Below are positions 38,227 to 47,772 of a DNA stretch of 47,772 bases, in pieces. How positions within the stretch are numbered: position 1 is the first letter of the stretch; the number at the start of each line of letters is the position of its first letter. The notes under the pieces were generated by a model. The model did no database searches, had not been told where the DNA came from, and saw only the letters and a list, made by a program, of their open reading frames with translations. The position numbers and the translations under genes are program-made. This DNA is from Terriglobia bacterium (GTDB lineage Bacteria > Acidobacteriota > Terriglobia > UBA7540). Location of the stretch: contig JASHTY010000286.1 in NCBI GenBank assembly GCA_030040315.1, forward strand, positions 1 to 47,772, written 5' to 3'.

Positions 38227-40503
38227 GTGCCCGAAGACGAATCGTTAGTCCCGCTTGAACGGCCGCTGCCGCAACGCATCAACGGCCTGACGCCCGCCAC
38301 CCTGGAACTTGAAAGGCAGGGGAGCGAGCCCCACATTACTTTTGCATCCTTCTGGGACATCCTGATTAAGCGTCTGGGTACCATTCTTGCCGCCACCGTC
38401 GTGGTGGCGGTCCTGGCGGGGATATACAGTTTCAAAATGGCGCCCGTTTATCAGGCGACCGCCAGTATTGAGGTGGAAACCGACTACCCGCAACTCACCA
38501 GCCTGAACACGGTGTACAACCAGACTCCGGTCGACGACTTTTCCTACCTGACGACCCAGATGCAGGTTTTGCAGAGCAACAGCCTGGCTTGGACGACTAT
38601 GGAGCAATTGGGCCTGGACCGTGAACCCGCGCCCACCGGTTCCACCGATGTTTCCGGTAAATCTGCCTCGCAAACCGCGGGAGAGCGCAAAGCGGGTATG
38701 ATTGAGGCATTCAAGGGCGGCACGCGGGTCGATCTGGTGAAGGACACGCGCATCATCGCCGTGAGCTATGAATGCGGAAGTCCGGAATTGGCAGCCAACA
38801 TTGTCAATCACCTGATCAACAATTACATCGAATTCAGCATAGAGGCGCGATACGACTTTACCCGGCGGGCCTCAAGCGTCATGGAGCAGCAGTTGGCTGA
38901 CCTGAAAGCCCGAGTAGAAAAATCCCAGCAGGCTCTGATCGACTACGAGCGCAAGAACCTTATTGTCAATGTCGGCGACAAGCAGACCATTGACGATCAG
39001 AAGCTGGACCAATTGAACCATGACCTTGCCGCTGCGGAGAGCGACCGCATCCAGAAGGAGTCGCTCTACGAACTGGCCAGGGATCATCAGGGGCAGGTGG
39101 GAATCATCATGCAGGACCAGATCCTTCTGCATCTCGAGGAGAAATACGCGGATATCAAGGCGGACTACACCGACGCCCTGGCTCAATACGGGCCGAATTT
39201 TCCCAAGGTGGTGCGATTGCGCGAAGAGGTTGCGCAAATGCAGGCTCTTCTGGACGAAAACCACAAGCGGGCGGTTGAGAAAGTTCACAGCGATTACCTT
39301 GCGGCAGTTGACCGCGAAAGGCTTCTGACCGACGCTTTGGCAAAGGAAAACGAGCAGGTCAGCGCCCTCAACCAGCGCATGATTGATCACAACATCCTGA
39401 GGCGGGAATTCGACATCAACCAGCAACTTTACCAGACGCTGTTGCAGCGTCTGAAAGACGCCACTCTCTCCGCGACTTTACAGGCGCCGAACGTCCATGT
39501 TATCGATCAGGCCACTCCGCCCCTTCGCCCCATCCGCCCCAATCGCAAGCGCAATATCGCCGTGGGAACAATCATCGGCCTGATTCTGGGCATTACATTG
39601 GGGTTTGTCCAGGAAGCCCTGGATAGCTCAGTGCGAACTACCGAGGAGGCGGAAAGATTGGTCAACGCTCCGGCCCTTGCCGTGATCCCCTCAGAGGCGG
39701 ACGGGCACCGGCGGGAATCGGTTTCCGCGGGAAAAGTGGCGGGCCCGGCGATGGGCGATGGTGTGGGATTGGCGGTGCTGAAGCGCCCGTCTTCAGTCCT
39801 GGCTGAATCGTTCCGCAGCCTGCGAACCTCCGTCCTGCTTTCCACGGCTCCGCGCCCCCCCCAGAGCATGTTGGTAACTAGCCCGCAGGTCGGTGAAGGG
39901 AAGACTTCCATCGCCTCGAACCTGGCGATGTCTTTTGCCCAGCGGGGAGGCGAGGTCCTGATCGTGGATGCGGACTTGCGCTGCCCCTGCATCGCCAAGA
40001 CCCTGGGAGTCCCCAACGAAAAGGGTTTGAGCAGCTTCCTGACCGGTGCTCACTCGCTCGACGAGGTTTTGATTCGGTATGATCGCGTGCCCAATCTTTG
40101 GGTGCTGCCTGCGGGTCCGCGTCCCCCTGACCCGGCGGAACTGCTCTCTTCGCACATGATGGATGCGACGCTGAAGGATCTCCTGAAGCGTTTCACCCAC
40201 GTAGTCATTGACTCTCCTCCCCTCCTTCTGGTGACGGACGCCGTGGTGCTTTCCGCCCTGGTGGACGGAGTCATCCTGGTGGTTTCCAGTGGCGCGACGA
40301 CTCGCGGGGCGCTGACCCGGTCCCACCGAATCCTGGAAAACGCCGGTTCGCGCGTGCTGGGAATGGTCCTGAACAAAGTTGACATGCGCTTTGACACCTA
40401 CTACGGCTACTACTACGGGCCCTACCACCAGGGCTATTACGACGATATTACCGTGTCGAACCCAACGCACTCCTCGGCAGGCGGCCGCGCGAGGAAGGAT
40501 TGA
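38227..40503 (+). CDS. Polysaccharide biosynthesis tyrosine autokinase (Wzc-like BY-kinase)
   Basis: Wzz/GNVR region with coiled coil; LVTSPQVGEGKTSIASNLAMSFAQRGGEVLIVDADLRCP; Tyr-rich C-terminus FDTYYGYYYGPYHQGYYDD. Confidence 0.93.
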   Translation: MPEDESLVPLERPLPQRINGLTPATLELERQGSEPHITFASFWDILIKRLGTILAATVVVAVLAGIYSFKMAPVYQATASIEVETDYPQLTSLNTVYNQTPVDDFSYLTTQMQVLQSNSLAWTTMEQLGLDREPAPTGSTDVSGKSASQTAGERKAGMIEAFKGGTRVDLVKDTRIIAVSYECGSPELAANIVNHLINNYIEFSIEARYDFTRRASSVMEQQLADLKARVEKSQQALIDYERKNLIVNVGDKQTIDDQKLDQLNHDLAAAESDRIQKESLYELARDHQGQVGIIMQDQILLHLEEKYADIKADYTDALAQYGPNFPKVVRLREEVAQMQALLDENHKRAVEKVHSDYLAAVDRERLLTDALAKENEQVSALNQRMIDHNILRREFDINQQLYQTLLQRLKDATLSATLQAPNVHVIDQATPPLRPIRPNRKRNIAVGTIIGLILGITLGFVQEALDSSVRTTEEAERLVNAPALAVIPSEADGHRRESVSAGKVAGPAMGDGVGLAVLKRPSSVLAESFRSLRTSVLLSTAPRPPQSMLVTSPQVGEGKTSIASNLAMSFAQRGGEVLIVDADLRCPCIAKTLGVPNEKGLSSFLTGAHSLDEVLIRYDRVPNLWVLPAGPRPPDPAELLSSHMMDATLKDLLKRFTHVVIDSPPLLLVTDAVVLSALVDGVILVVSSGATTRGALTRSHRILENAGSRVLGMVLNKVDMRFDTYYGYYYGPYHQGYYDDITVSNPTHSSAGGRARKD

Positions 40504-40620
40504 CCCAGCTGAACATGCCTGTGGAAACCTGGCCAGCGTGTGACGGCAGTCTTCTCCAAAAGTCGAAGAATTACACGATTCCCCGTTTACGCGCAGCGGC
40601 GATTCCAGGGAAATCGCAAA

Positions 40621-42009
40621 ATGAGTCAATTCTCCAGCCCTGACGATTCTGATGAGAGGGATTGGCGGGCGTGTAGTTCCCCTCGCATCCACACCTGGTC
40701 GCTGCGTCCGGGCTGGCGATCGGCGATATTCCTGATTCCCATTGTCGCCGCCAGTGTCTGGCTTGCGCGTACTGCAATTCTGGTGGCAAAGGCGTCCTAC
40801 GAAGTCGATAGCCTTTCCGCCGCCGACCTGCAAAGGGCGCTTCAACAGGATCCTGGCAACCCGGAATTAATCCACCGCCTGGGCTGGGTTTACGCCTACA
40901 ACCCCGTCAGCATCGATCTGCCGGAGTCAATGAAGTATCTTCGGCTGGCGGTCGAGATCAGCCCGCGCCGTTGGGATTTTTGGGCGGACCTGGGTGCGGT
41001 GTGTGACGATGTCGGCGACGCGGCTTGTTCCGACGAGGCCTATGAACGCGCCGAATCGCTCAATCCCATGGCCCCGGGCTTGAATTATTCGGTGGCAAAT
41101 CATTACCTCCTGACCAGTCGCCCGGAGAAGGCCTTCCCGCACTTCCGCAAACTTGTGGGAATGGATCCCGAGTATCTCGGCAACACTCTGCGACTCTGTT
41201 TGCGCGCCACCCAGGATCCGCAGGCAATCTTTCGTGAAGTTGTGCCCCAAGGGAAGGATGCGAGTCCTCGATTCACCTTCCTGATGCAACTGGCTTCTGC
41301 GGGGGATTACGAAGGTGCGATGGGGGTTTGGGAGCAAATGATTTCCGGCCCTGATCATTCGCCCAGCGTGCCGATGGTGAAGCCCTTTCTCGACTATCTC
41401 CTGGACCAAGGCCGGGTTGGCGACGCAGGCAAAGTGTGGGACAGCCTTCAGCACGCCGGCGTAATTCCACCCGCGCCTGTGCAATCCGACAACCTTCTGT
41501 ATGACGGCAACTTTGAGGGCCCGCTCCTCAACACTGGATTTGATTGGCGGACGGCCGAGTCGCCGGACCTGGTCTTTGATTTTGCGGATAGCTCAACGTT
41601 CGTTGGCGCCAGGTCCCTGCGGATTGAATTCGCCGTGGGAAGGAATTCGGAATACGATCTGGTCAGTCAGGTCGTGCGCATCCAGCCCAACACATCTTAC
41701 CAGGTGTCCGCTTACGTGCGGTCCGACAATCTTACATCGGACAGCGGGCCTCGCTTGCGGGTGGTGGAACTGGGTTGCGGCGAGTGTGCGGCCAGAATGA
41801 GCGATCCGACCGTGGGCACAACTCCCTGGCACGAGGTCGATGTCGACTTCCTTACTCACCCGCAGACAGAGGCGGTGAAGATATCCTTCTGGCGGCCGCA
41901 GAGTCAACCTTACCCGAGCGACATCACGGGTACGGTCTGGCTGAATGATGTCAATCTCCGCAAGGTGGAGGATTCGCCGCTGGATTCAAGCCGAGTGAGG
42001 GCACGGTGA
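40621..42009 (+). CDS. Membrane-anchored TPR protein of the EPS cluster with C-terminal carbohydrate-binding-like domain
   Basis: One TM helix; ALQQDPGNPELIHRLGWVYAY; jelly-roll-like tail NLLYDGNFEGPLLNTGFDWRTAESPDLVFDFADSSTFVGARSLRIEF. Confidence 0.65.
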   Translation: MSQFSSPDDSDERDWRACSSPRIHTWSLRPGWRSAIFLIPIVAASVWLARTAILVAKASYEVDSLSAADLQRALQQDPGNPELIHRLGWVYAYNPVSIDLPESMKYLRLAVEISPRRWDFWADLGAVCDDVGDAACSDEAYERAESLNPMAPGLNYSVANHYLLTSRPEKAFPHFRKLVGMDPEYLGNTLRLCLRATQDPQAIFREVVPQGKDASPRFTFLMQLASAGDYEGAMGVWEQMISGPDHSPSVPMVKPFLDYLLDQGRVGDAGKVWDSLQHAGVIPPAPVQSDNLLYDGNFEGPLLNTGFDWRTAESPDLVFDFADSSTFVGARSLRIEFAVGRNSEYDLVSQVVRIQPNTSYQVSAYVRSDNLTSDSGPRLRVVELGCGECAARMSDPTVGTTPWHEVDVDFLTHPQTEAVKISFWRPQSQPYPSDITGTVWLNDVNLRKVEDSPLDSSRVRAR

Positions 42010-43391
42010 CCTCCTCAACCGCCCTACAGTTGCCGGCTTCTGTGCGAAGCGCTTCGTCTCCCCTCCACACGCTGGCGCGCGTTGTATTGATGGTCACGAT
42101 TTGCGCAGCGCCCTGGGCCTTCGGCGCTGTTCAGCCTTGGGCGTGGGGCGGTCTGATGGTGCTCACGCTGCTCGCATTGGTTTTGTGGGCAGGGGCGTGC
42201 GCCCAGTTCGGGGTGATGAATCTGACATGGTCGCCGCTCTACGTGCCCTTCCTGGGTTTTCTGGCTCTCGCATCGATTCAGTTGTTGGCCGGATTCACTG
42301 CTGACCATGCCGCCACGCGCGAGGCAGTTCTAAAGATCGTTACCAATCTTGTCCTCTTTTTTCTGGCGGGCCAGCTTATCACCCAGCGCGGCAATGGCAG
42401 GGCACTTGAATGGCTTGGCCTGATCGCGACCGCGCTGGCGTTCGCTCTGTGCATCCTGGCAATTGCCCAGAATCTGTCCGGTCCGAGCCTGCGAATGATT
42501 TACTGGAAGTATGCCTCGCCCGTTCGCCCTTTTGGACCCTACGTCAACCATAATGACTATGCCGGCCTGATGGAAATGCTGCTTCCCATTTCCGTGGTTT
42601 ACATTCTCTCGCGATCGGTGAACATTGCGCTTCGAACCCTGCTGTGGTGCGGTGTGGGTCTGGTCATCTCATCGGTGTGGATCTGCGGCTCGCGGGGCGG
42701 CACGGTCGCGCTGGTCATTGAGGGACTCCTGCTGGCGGGCCTCTTGATTTGGCCCCGGCCGCGCGGCGTTTCCATTCCCTCACTTGTTTTGTTAGTGGCG
42801 GTGATTCTGATTTCCGCCGTCACCTTCTACTGGATGTCAAGCACGGGGCGGGTGGTTCAAAACGCCTGGTCAGTGTTTGACACTTCGCGGCCCCTGGAGG
42901 CGACATTCGGCGATCGCTATCAGATGGGCATCGACACGATTCACATCATTCGAGATCATCCCTGGCTGGGAATTGGCGTGGGATCCTTTGAGGCGGTCAT
43001 TCCCGGTTATATAACCTTTCCCACCGAACTGCATTGGACTCACGGCCACAACGACGTGCTGGAAGCCGTTGCTGAGACCGGTTTGCCCGGAGCGTTGCTG
43101 ATCCTGGCGGCGCTTGTGCTCTTTCTGCGCTCCGCATTTCGTGATTTGGACGAGCGCTTGAGGCATGGCTGGGGCTGGATCCAGTTGGGCGCTGCGATAG
43201 GAGCGGTGGGATTGTTCTGCCACAGCTTTGTGGACTTCAACCTGCGTGTCCCCGCCAACGCGGCGTGGTTCGTGGTGTGTTTGGCCGTGGCCACGCACCC
43301 CCGGCCAGTTTGGGAAATGCGCCGGAAGTTTTCGCGGGATTTGCGTGGGGATTGGGATCGCCAATTCGCCGGCGCCGAGCCCCCCGCGTGA
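42006..43391 (+). CDS. O-antigen ligase/polymerase (Wzy/WaaL) family membrane protein
   Basis: Multiple TM helices; RPFGPYVNHNDYAGLMEMLLPI; HPWLGIGVGSFEAVIPGY...HGHNDVLEAVAETGLPGALL; overlaps previous stop by 4 nt. Confidence 0.88.
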   Translation: MTSSTALQLPASVRSASSPLHTLARVVLMVTICAAPWAFGAVQPWAWGGLMVLTLLALVLWAGACAQFGVMNLTWSPLYVPFLGFLALASIQLLAGFTADHAATREAVLKIVTNLVLFFLAGQLITQRGNGRALEWLGLIATALAFALCILAIAQNLSGPSLRMIYWKYASPVRPFGPYVNHNDYAGLMEMLLPISVVYILSRSVNIALRTLLWCGVGLVISSVWICGSRGGTVALVIEGLLLAGLLIWPRPRGVSIPSLVLLVAVILISAVTFYWMSSTGRVVQNAWSVFDTSRPLEATFGDRYQMGIDTIHIIRDHPWLGIGVGSFEAVIPGYITFPTELHWTHGHNDVLEAVAETGLPGALLILAALVLFLRSAFRDLDERLRHGWGWIQLGAAIGAVGLFCHSFVDFNLRVPANAAWFVVCLAVATHPRPVWEMRRKFSRDLRGDWDRQFAGAEPPA

Positions 43392-43474
43392 TATCATCGC
43401 CGCCGGGTGTGCCCAACGAACCGGCACAGCGGGCGAAGGCAGACTGAAACTTCTAAACCAATGTCAGGTCGCCA

Positions 43475-44524
43475 ATGAAACTCCTGGTCACAGGCGGTGC
43501 GGGATTCATCGGGTCAAACTTTATTTGCTATATCCTTGCCCGGCACCGCGGCGATTCCATCGTGAACCTGGACAAGCTCACCTATTCCGGGAATCTCCGG
43601 AACTTGCGTGGTGTTGAAGGCGACCGTCGCTATAAATTTGTGCGCGGCGATATCGCTGACGGCCGCAGAGTCCGCAAGGTGCTCTCGGCAGGGTTCGACG
43701 CCATTGTCCACTTCGCTGCGGAAACGCATGTGGATCGCAGCATCCTGGACGGCTCGGCATTCGTGCAGACCAACGTTCAGGGAACCGAGTGCCTGATGAC
43801 CGCCGCGCAGGAGGCGAGAATCAAGCGCTTCGTGCTAGTCAGCACGGATGAGGTGTACGGCAGCGCGCAGCCGGGCGAAAAGTTTACCGAGGAATCGCCG
43901 CTGGCTCCCAACAGCCCGTATGCGGCCAGCAAGGCGGCCGCGGACCTTTTGGCGCGCGCCCACTTTCGCACTTTTCGATTCCCGGTTATCATTACGCGAT
44001 GCACCAACAATTACGGCCCTTTTCAGTACCCGGAAAAGTTTATCCCGCTCGTGCTCTCGCGTGCCGCAGGGGGGCAGAGCATTCCCGTCTACGGCGGCGG
44101 GATGCAGGTAAGGGATTGGATTTGGGTTGAGGATCATTGCGCCGGCGTAGACGCAGCGTTACGCAAAGGCCGCGAGGGTGAAACCTATAACTTTGGCGCG
44201 GGCAACGAGTGGCCCAATCTGGAAATTGCCCGTTATATTCTGCGCTTGCTCAACAAGCCGCAGTCCCTGCTGACGTTTGTTCGGGACCGGCCGGGCCACG
44301 ACCGGCGTTATGCGCTGCACTGTGAAAAGTCTCAGGGTGAACTGGGGTGGGCGCCCAGGACAAGTCTGGAAGAGGGACTGAAGCAGACGGTCGAATGGTA
44401 CACGTCCAACGCCGATTGGGTGCGGCACGTGGAGTCGCGAGGGTACCGCGCATACTACCGCAAGCATTACGAGCGCAGGGAAGCGACGCTGGCAAAGGCC
44501 CTCGCCCACGGAGGAAGGAAGTAG
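43475..44524 (+). CDS. rfbB: dTDP-glucose 4,6-dehydratase
   Basis: [67 protein letters not shown]. Confidence 0.9.
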   Translation: MKLLVTGGAGFIGSNFICYILARHRGDSIVNLDKLTYSGNLRNLRGVEGDRRYKFVRGDIADGRRVRKVLSAGFDAIVHFAAETHVDRSILDGSAFVQTNVQGTECLMTAAQEARIKRFVLVSTDEVYGSAQPGEKFTEESPLAPNSPYAASKAAADLLARAHFRTFRFPVIITRCTNNYGPFQYPEKFIPLVLSRAAGGQSIPVYGGGMQVRDWIWVEDHCAGVDAALRKGREGETYNFGAGNEWPNLEIARYILRLLNKPQSLLTFVRDRPGHDRRYALHCEKSQGELGWAPRTSLEEGLKQTVEWYTSNADWVRHVESRGYRAYYRKHYERREATLAKALAHGGRK

Positions 44525-44540
44525 CCAGGGTTCCATAGAA

Positions 44541-45131
44541 ATGACCACCACCACGAATTCCAAATTAGTCGCCGAGCGAGCAGGCACGCGGCTGGTCATC
44601 CTGAGCAGGCCTCAACCGGGTTGCGGCGAGGTCATCACCAGCGCCTCCGCTCCGCAGTTGATTCACGGCATTGAAGCGGAGCCCTTGACGCAGTTTCCGG
44701 ACGATCGCGGCTGCTTCTCGGAGCTTTTTCGCTTCGGCGAGCCGGGCTTGGCGCGCGATTTCAATTCCGCCACCGGCAGCCGAATCCAGGTTTCTTTCAC
44801 GATTTCCTATCCCGGCGTCATCAAAGCGATCCATTACCATTTCGAACAAACCGACCTGTGGGTTCCACTGGCCGGAATGTTCCAGGTGATTCTGTACGAT
44901 CTCCGCGAATCGTCGCCGACCTGCGGCAGGTTGAACACCATCTTCATCGGCACGATGCGGCCCTGGAAGCTGCGAATTCCTCCCGGCGTGGGCCACGGAT
45001 ACAAAGTGGTGGGACCGGAATCGGGCCTGATGGTCTATGCGACCAATCGCACGCATAATCCGCAGGACGAGGGACGCATTCCATTTGACGAGCCGGGAAT
45101 AAACTATGACTGGGTGACCCGTCCCAGGTGA
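44541..45131 (+). CDS. dTDP-4-dehydrorhamnose 3,5-epimerase-like protein
   Basis: DDRGCFSELFR; QVSFTISYPGVIKAIHYHFEQTDLWVPLAGMFQVILYDLRESSPT; IPPGVGHGYKVVG. Confidence 0.75.
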   Translation: MTTTTNSKLVAERAGTRLVILSRPQPGCGEVITSASAPQLIHGIEAEPLTQFPDDRGCFSELFRFGEPGLARDFNSATGSRIQVSFTISYPGVIKAIHYHFEQTDLWVPLAGMFQVILYDLRESSPTCGRLNTIFIGTMRPWKLRIPPGVGHGYKVVGPESGLMVYATNRTHNPQDEGRIPFDEPGINYDWVTRPR

Positions 45132-45199
45132 CGATTTCCATTTTCAATTGATTTTGAGCTGCGCAGGAGATTTGCACGCAAGTTCGAAAGAGAGGGCGA

Positions 45200-46360
45200 T
45201 TGAAGGACGTTGTCGTTATCGGTGGCGGCCCCGCAGGCATTCACGCTGCGTCGCTGCTGGCGCGTGCGGGACTGAATGTTGTCCTGCTCGAAGCGCAAAG
45301 CCGCGTGGGTGAGCGGGCCATTTGCTCGGGCGTGGTGGGCGCGGAAGCGTTCGCCCGCTTCGATCTGCCCACTCAGCCCGTTCTGTCGGAGATTCGGTGC
45401 ATCCAGGCCGTCTCGCCCGCCGGGCGCAAGCTCGAGCATCGCACGGACTCGGCTCTTGCGCATGTGATCGATAAGGGTGAATTCAACCGCGCACTGGCGC
45501 GCCGCGCGGTTGACGCGGGAGTGGAATTCAAACTTGGCTGCTGGGTGAACACGCTGGAAGTGGAGAAGAATTCCGTCGCAATAAATTACCGGTCGGTCTC
45601 CGCGGGGCCTTCAAGTATTCGGGCGCAAGTGGCGGTTATCACCACCGGCGTGAACGGTTCGCTGAACCAGACCCTGGGACTGGCGCGGCCGCGACAATTT
45701 CTTCGCGCGCTTCAGGCGGAAGTAACCCTGCCTCCCAATGGCCACGGCAACGCCACGCGCGTCTTTGTAGGCCAGGGCGTGGCGCCGGCAGCCTTCGGAT
45801 GGGAAATCCCCCTCGGAAACAATCGCTGGCGCGTGGGGCTGATGACGGACCAGAATCCCGCCCCGTTTTTCGCCAGGCTGCTTGGCCGGGTGGCGCCGCA
45901 AGTTGACATCTCCATGCTGCGGATCGACCGGAAGGGAATCGCCCAGGCTCCGGAAGGCCGGTGCGTCCGCGATCGCGTCATCGCCGCTGGCGAAGCGGCG
46001 GGCCACATCAAGACTTCCACGGGCGGGGGAATTTACTACGGGCTGCTTTCCGCGGAGCTTGCCGCCAATGTGCTGATTCGTGCTTTCCGCAACTTGGATT
46101 TTACCGCGCGTTCGCTGGGCGATTTCGAGCGGTACTGGCGCTCAACCTTCGGTTGTGAGTTGATGGTGGGTTATTTTGCCCGCAAGCTCATCGGCAGGCT
46201 CAGTGACCGGCAACTCGACAGTTTCTTCGACGCGGCGAACGCCACAAACCTGCTCTTCCGGTTGAACGGCCGGCTGAATTTCGACTGGCACCATCGGGCC
46301 CTGCTGGCGGCGCTGCGCGCGCTGCTCGCTCTGCCCGGCGCCGTGGGGACGGCATGCTGA
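45200..46360 (+). CDS. FAD-dependent oxidoreductase, geranylgeranyl reductase-like family
   Basis: VVIGGGPAGIHAASLLARAGLNVVLLEAQSRVGERAICSGVVG; RDRVIAAGEAAGHIKTSTGGGIYYGLLSAELAA; TTG start with GAGAGGG SD. Confidence 0.8.
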   Translation: MKDVVVIGGGPAGIHAASLLARAGLNVVLLEAQSRVGERAICSGVVGAEAFARFDLPTQPVLSEIRCIQAVSPAGRKLEHRTDSALAHVIDKGEFNRALARRAVDAGVEFKLGCWVNTLEVEKNSVAINYRSVSAGPSSIRAQVAVITTGVNGSLNQTLGLARPRQFLRALQAEVTLPPNGHGNATRVFVGQGVAPAAFGWEIPLGNNRWRVGLMTDQNPAPFFARLLGRVAPQVDISMLRIDRKGIAQAPEGRCVRDRVIAAGEAAGHIKTSTGGGIYYGLLSAELAANVLIRAFRNLDFTARSLGDFERYWRSTFGCELMVGYFARKLIGRLSDRQLDSFFDAANATNLLFRLNGRLNFDWHHRALLAALRALLALPGAVGTAC

Positions 46361-46998
46361 AGCGCGCGTTTGACATTTCGCTTTCGGGCCTCGGGTTGGT
46401 TTTCTCCTCACCGCTCTGGGCGGCGATTGCCCTGGCCATCAAGATTGAAGACGGCGGGCCGATTTTCTACGGGCAGCTTCGAGTCGGCAAGGGCTGCAAG
46501 GAGTTCCGTAGCGTCAAATTTCGGTCCATGGTGCCTGATTCGGACGCAAAGTGGGGCGCGGTGCCGGCAAAAGAGGGCGACCCGCGCATCACGCGGGTGG
46601 GCCGCATACTGCGTGCCACCGCCATGGATGAACTGCCGCAACTCTGGAACATTTTCCGCGGCGACATGAGTTTCGTCGGACCGCGGCCGGAGTGGACCGA
46701 GCTGGTGAAACAATTTCGCGCGGAAATTCCCGGCTTCGACCGCCGCCATGCCGTCACCCCGGGGCTTACCGGTATCGCCCAGGTGTACGGCCACAGCGAG
46801 CTGCCGCGTCGCCAAAAACTTCGCTACGACCTGCTTTACATCAAGCGCCAAAGTTTCTGGCTGGACGTGCGCATTGTTTTCGTCTCGTTCCTCGTGACCT
46901 TCACGGGAAAATGGGAGGACCGTTCCGCCAAATTGCCGCGCCTGCTGAGCGGGAGGCGGACCTCCGGAGGGCGCGTGGCCCCGGCCGCGCGGGCGTGA
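46354..46998 (+). CDS. Bacterial sugar transferase (polyprenyl-phosphate hexose-1-phosphate transferase, short form)
   Basis: KRAFDISLSGLGLVFSSPLW; FRSVKFRSMVPDSD; LRATAMDELPQLWNIFRGDMSFVGPRPE. Confidence 0.93.
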   Translation: MLKRAFDISLSGLGLVFSSPLWAAIALAIKIEDGGPIFYGQLRVGKGCKEFRSVKFRSMVPDSDAKWGAVPAKEGDPRITRVGRILRATAMDELPQLWNIFRGDMSFVGPRPEWTELVKQFRAEIPGFDRRHAVTPGLTGIAQVYGHSELPRRQKLRYDLLYIKRQSFWLDVRIVFVSFLVTFTGKWEDRSAKLPRLLSGRRTSGGRVAPAARA

Positions 46999-47041
46999 AA
47001 TCGCTTTGCCGGCACCCAACCTCAAGCTGGACCCACCCACC

Positions 47042-47772
47042 ATGGCCGATCAACCTATCTTCCCTCCCCGCACAGAGGTTTTGGGAGCTCCTGTCCACAT
47101 CATCGACATTGAAGACGTCGTGCGCCAGATGGAGCAATGGATTTGCGAGCGCGGGCGCCCGCGCTGGATCGCCGTGACGGGTTCGCACGGAGCGCTGGAG
47201 GCGCATCGGCACGCGGATTTCCGGGAAATTCTCCGCACCGCTGACCTTTCCGTGCCCGATGGCCGCTGGGCCGCTCGCGTGGCTGCAAAGAAAATGTCCT
47301 GTCCTACGCATCAGGTGCGTGGCGCGGACTTGCTGTCGGCCTTTTGCGGGCTCGCCAGCAAGAAAGGTTTCACGAATTACTTATACGGCGATACAGAGGT
47401 GAACCTTGCGCTGGCAAGCGGGCGGTTGAGCCGGCAGCATCCGGGATTGAAGATTGTCGGCACGCTCTCACCGCCCTTCCGCCCGCTTACTGCTGCCGAA
47501 GACGAGCAGATCATCCAATCGATCAATCACGCGAATCCCGATGTGCTTTGGGTGGCGCTGGGACTGCCCAAGCAGGAGCGCTGGATTGTCGATCACCTCG
47601 CCCGGCTGAGGGCGCCCGTAATCGTCGCCATCGGAGCGGCCATCAAGTTTCACAGCGGAAAGGTGAAGCCTGCGCCACGCTGGGCCAGCCGCGTGGGGTT
47701 TGAATGGTTCTGGCGCCTGCTGCATGAACCTCGTACGGTCTGGAAAAGAGCCATCGTCTACGGCCCGCAATT
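47042..47772 (+). CDS. WecG/TagA/CpsF family glycosyltransferase, truncated by the window end
   Basis: Open frame from ATG 47042: MADQPIFPPRTEVLGAPVHIIDIEDVV...PDVLWVALGLPKQERWIVDHL...GAAIKFHSGKVKPAPRWASRVGFEWFWRLLHEP (absent from ORF track because no stop). Confidence 0.9.
   Translation, partial: MADQPIFPPRTEVLGAPVHIIDIEDVVRQMEQWICERGRPRWIAVTGSHGALEAHRHADFREILRTADLSVPDGRWAARVAAKKMSCPTHQVRGADLLSAFCGLASKKGFTNYLYGDTEVNLALASGRLSRQHPGLKIVGTLSPPFRPLTAAEDEQIIQSINHANPDVLWVALGLPKQERWIVDHLARLRAPVIVAIGAAIKFHSGKVKPAPRWASRVGFEWFWRLLHEPRTVWKRAIVYGPQ

Noticed and set aside
39793-40845. 350-aa minus-strand ORF
   Set aside because: Antisense to the Wzc-like kinase domain and the next gene's start
1-47772. 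CRISPR arrays and rRNA genes
   Set aside because: No regularly spaced repeats and no rRNA-like conserved stretches seen

Overview
The window looks like part of a high-GC genome, probably Acidobacteria-like (an impression from gene style, not tested). It has four blocks. (1) ~0.1-8.7 kb: a GH20-type hexosaminidase, a neutral/alkaline ceramidase-family protein, and a minus-strand run of MFS and APC transporters, a Gfo/Idh oxidoreductase and a DegT/DnrJ aminotransferase. (2) ~9.1-25.05 kb: a glycan-degradation-like block with a sulfatase, two paralogous ~740-aa GH67/GH20-like proteins flanking a broken peptidase-C45 gene, an Oar-type TonB-dependent receptor, and two paralogous Tat-like secreted hydrolase candidates. 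It is bounded by an intact tRNA-Pro(CGG) at the right edge and a 43-nt same-orientation copy of that tRNA's 3' half at the left edge. This is the geometry left by tRNA-targeted site-specific integration, although no integrase is visible. (3) ~25-33.4 kb: mostly housekeeping genes (two tRNA-Pro, MerR, ROK kinase, CbiX-like, TPR protein, glyA, MarR/methyltransferase pair), plus a 48-aa orphan peptide with a double-glycine-type leader downstream of a perfect 10-bp inverted repeat. (4) ~34-47.8 kb: an exopolysaccharide cluster (UXS, Ugd, Wza, Wzc, TPR, Wzy/WaaL, RfbB, RfbC-like, geranylgeranyl-reductase-like flavoprotein, sugar transferase, WecG/TagA). The most interesting signals are the tRNA-bounded hydrolase island, the orphan GG-leader peptide with its upstream hairpin, two secreted hydrolases that appear to start at ATC behind good Shine-Dalgarno sequences, a palindromic repeat inserted in frame in a secreted protein, and a polyprenyl-reductase-like gene coupled to the EPS-initiating sugar transferase. 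All assignments come from reading sequence and motifs; no database search was run.
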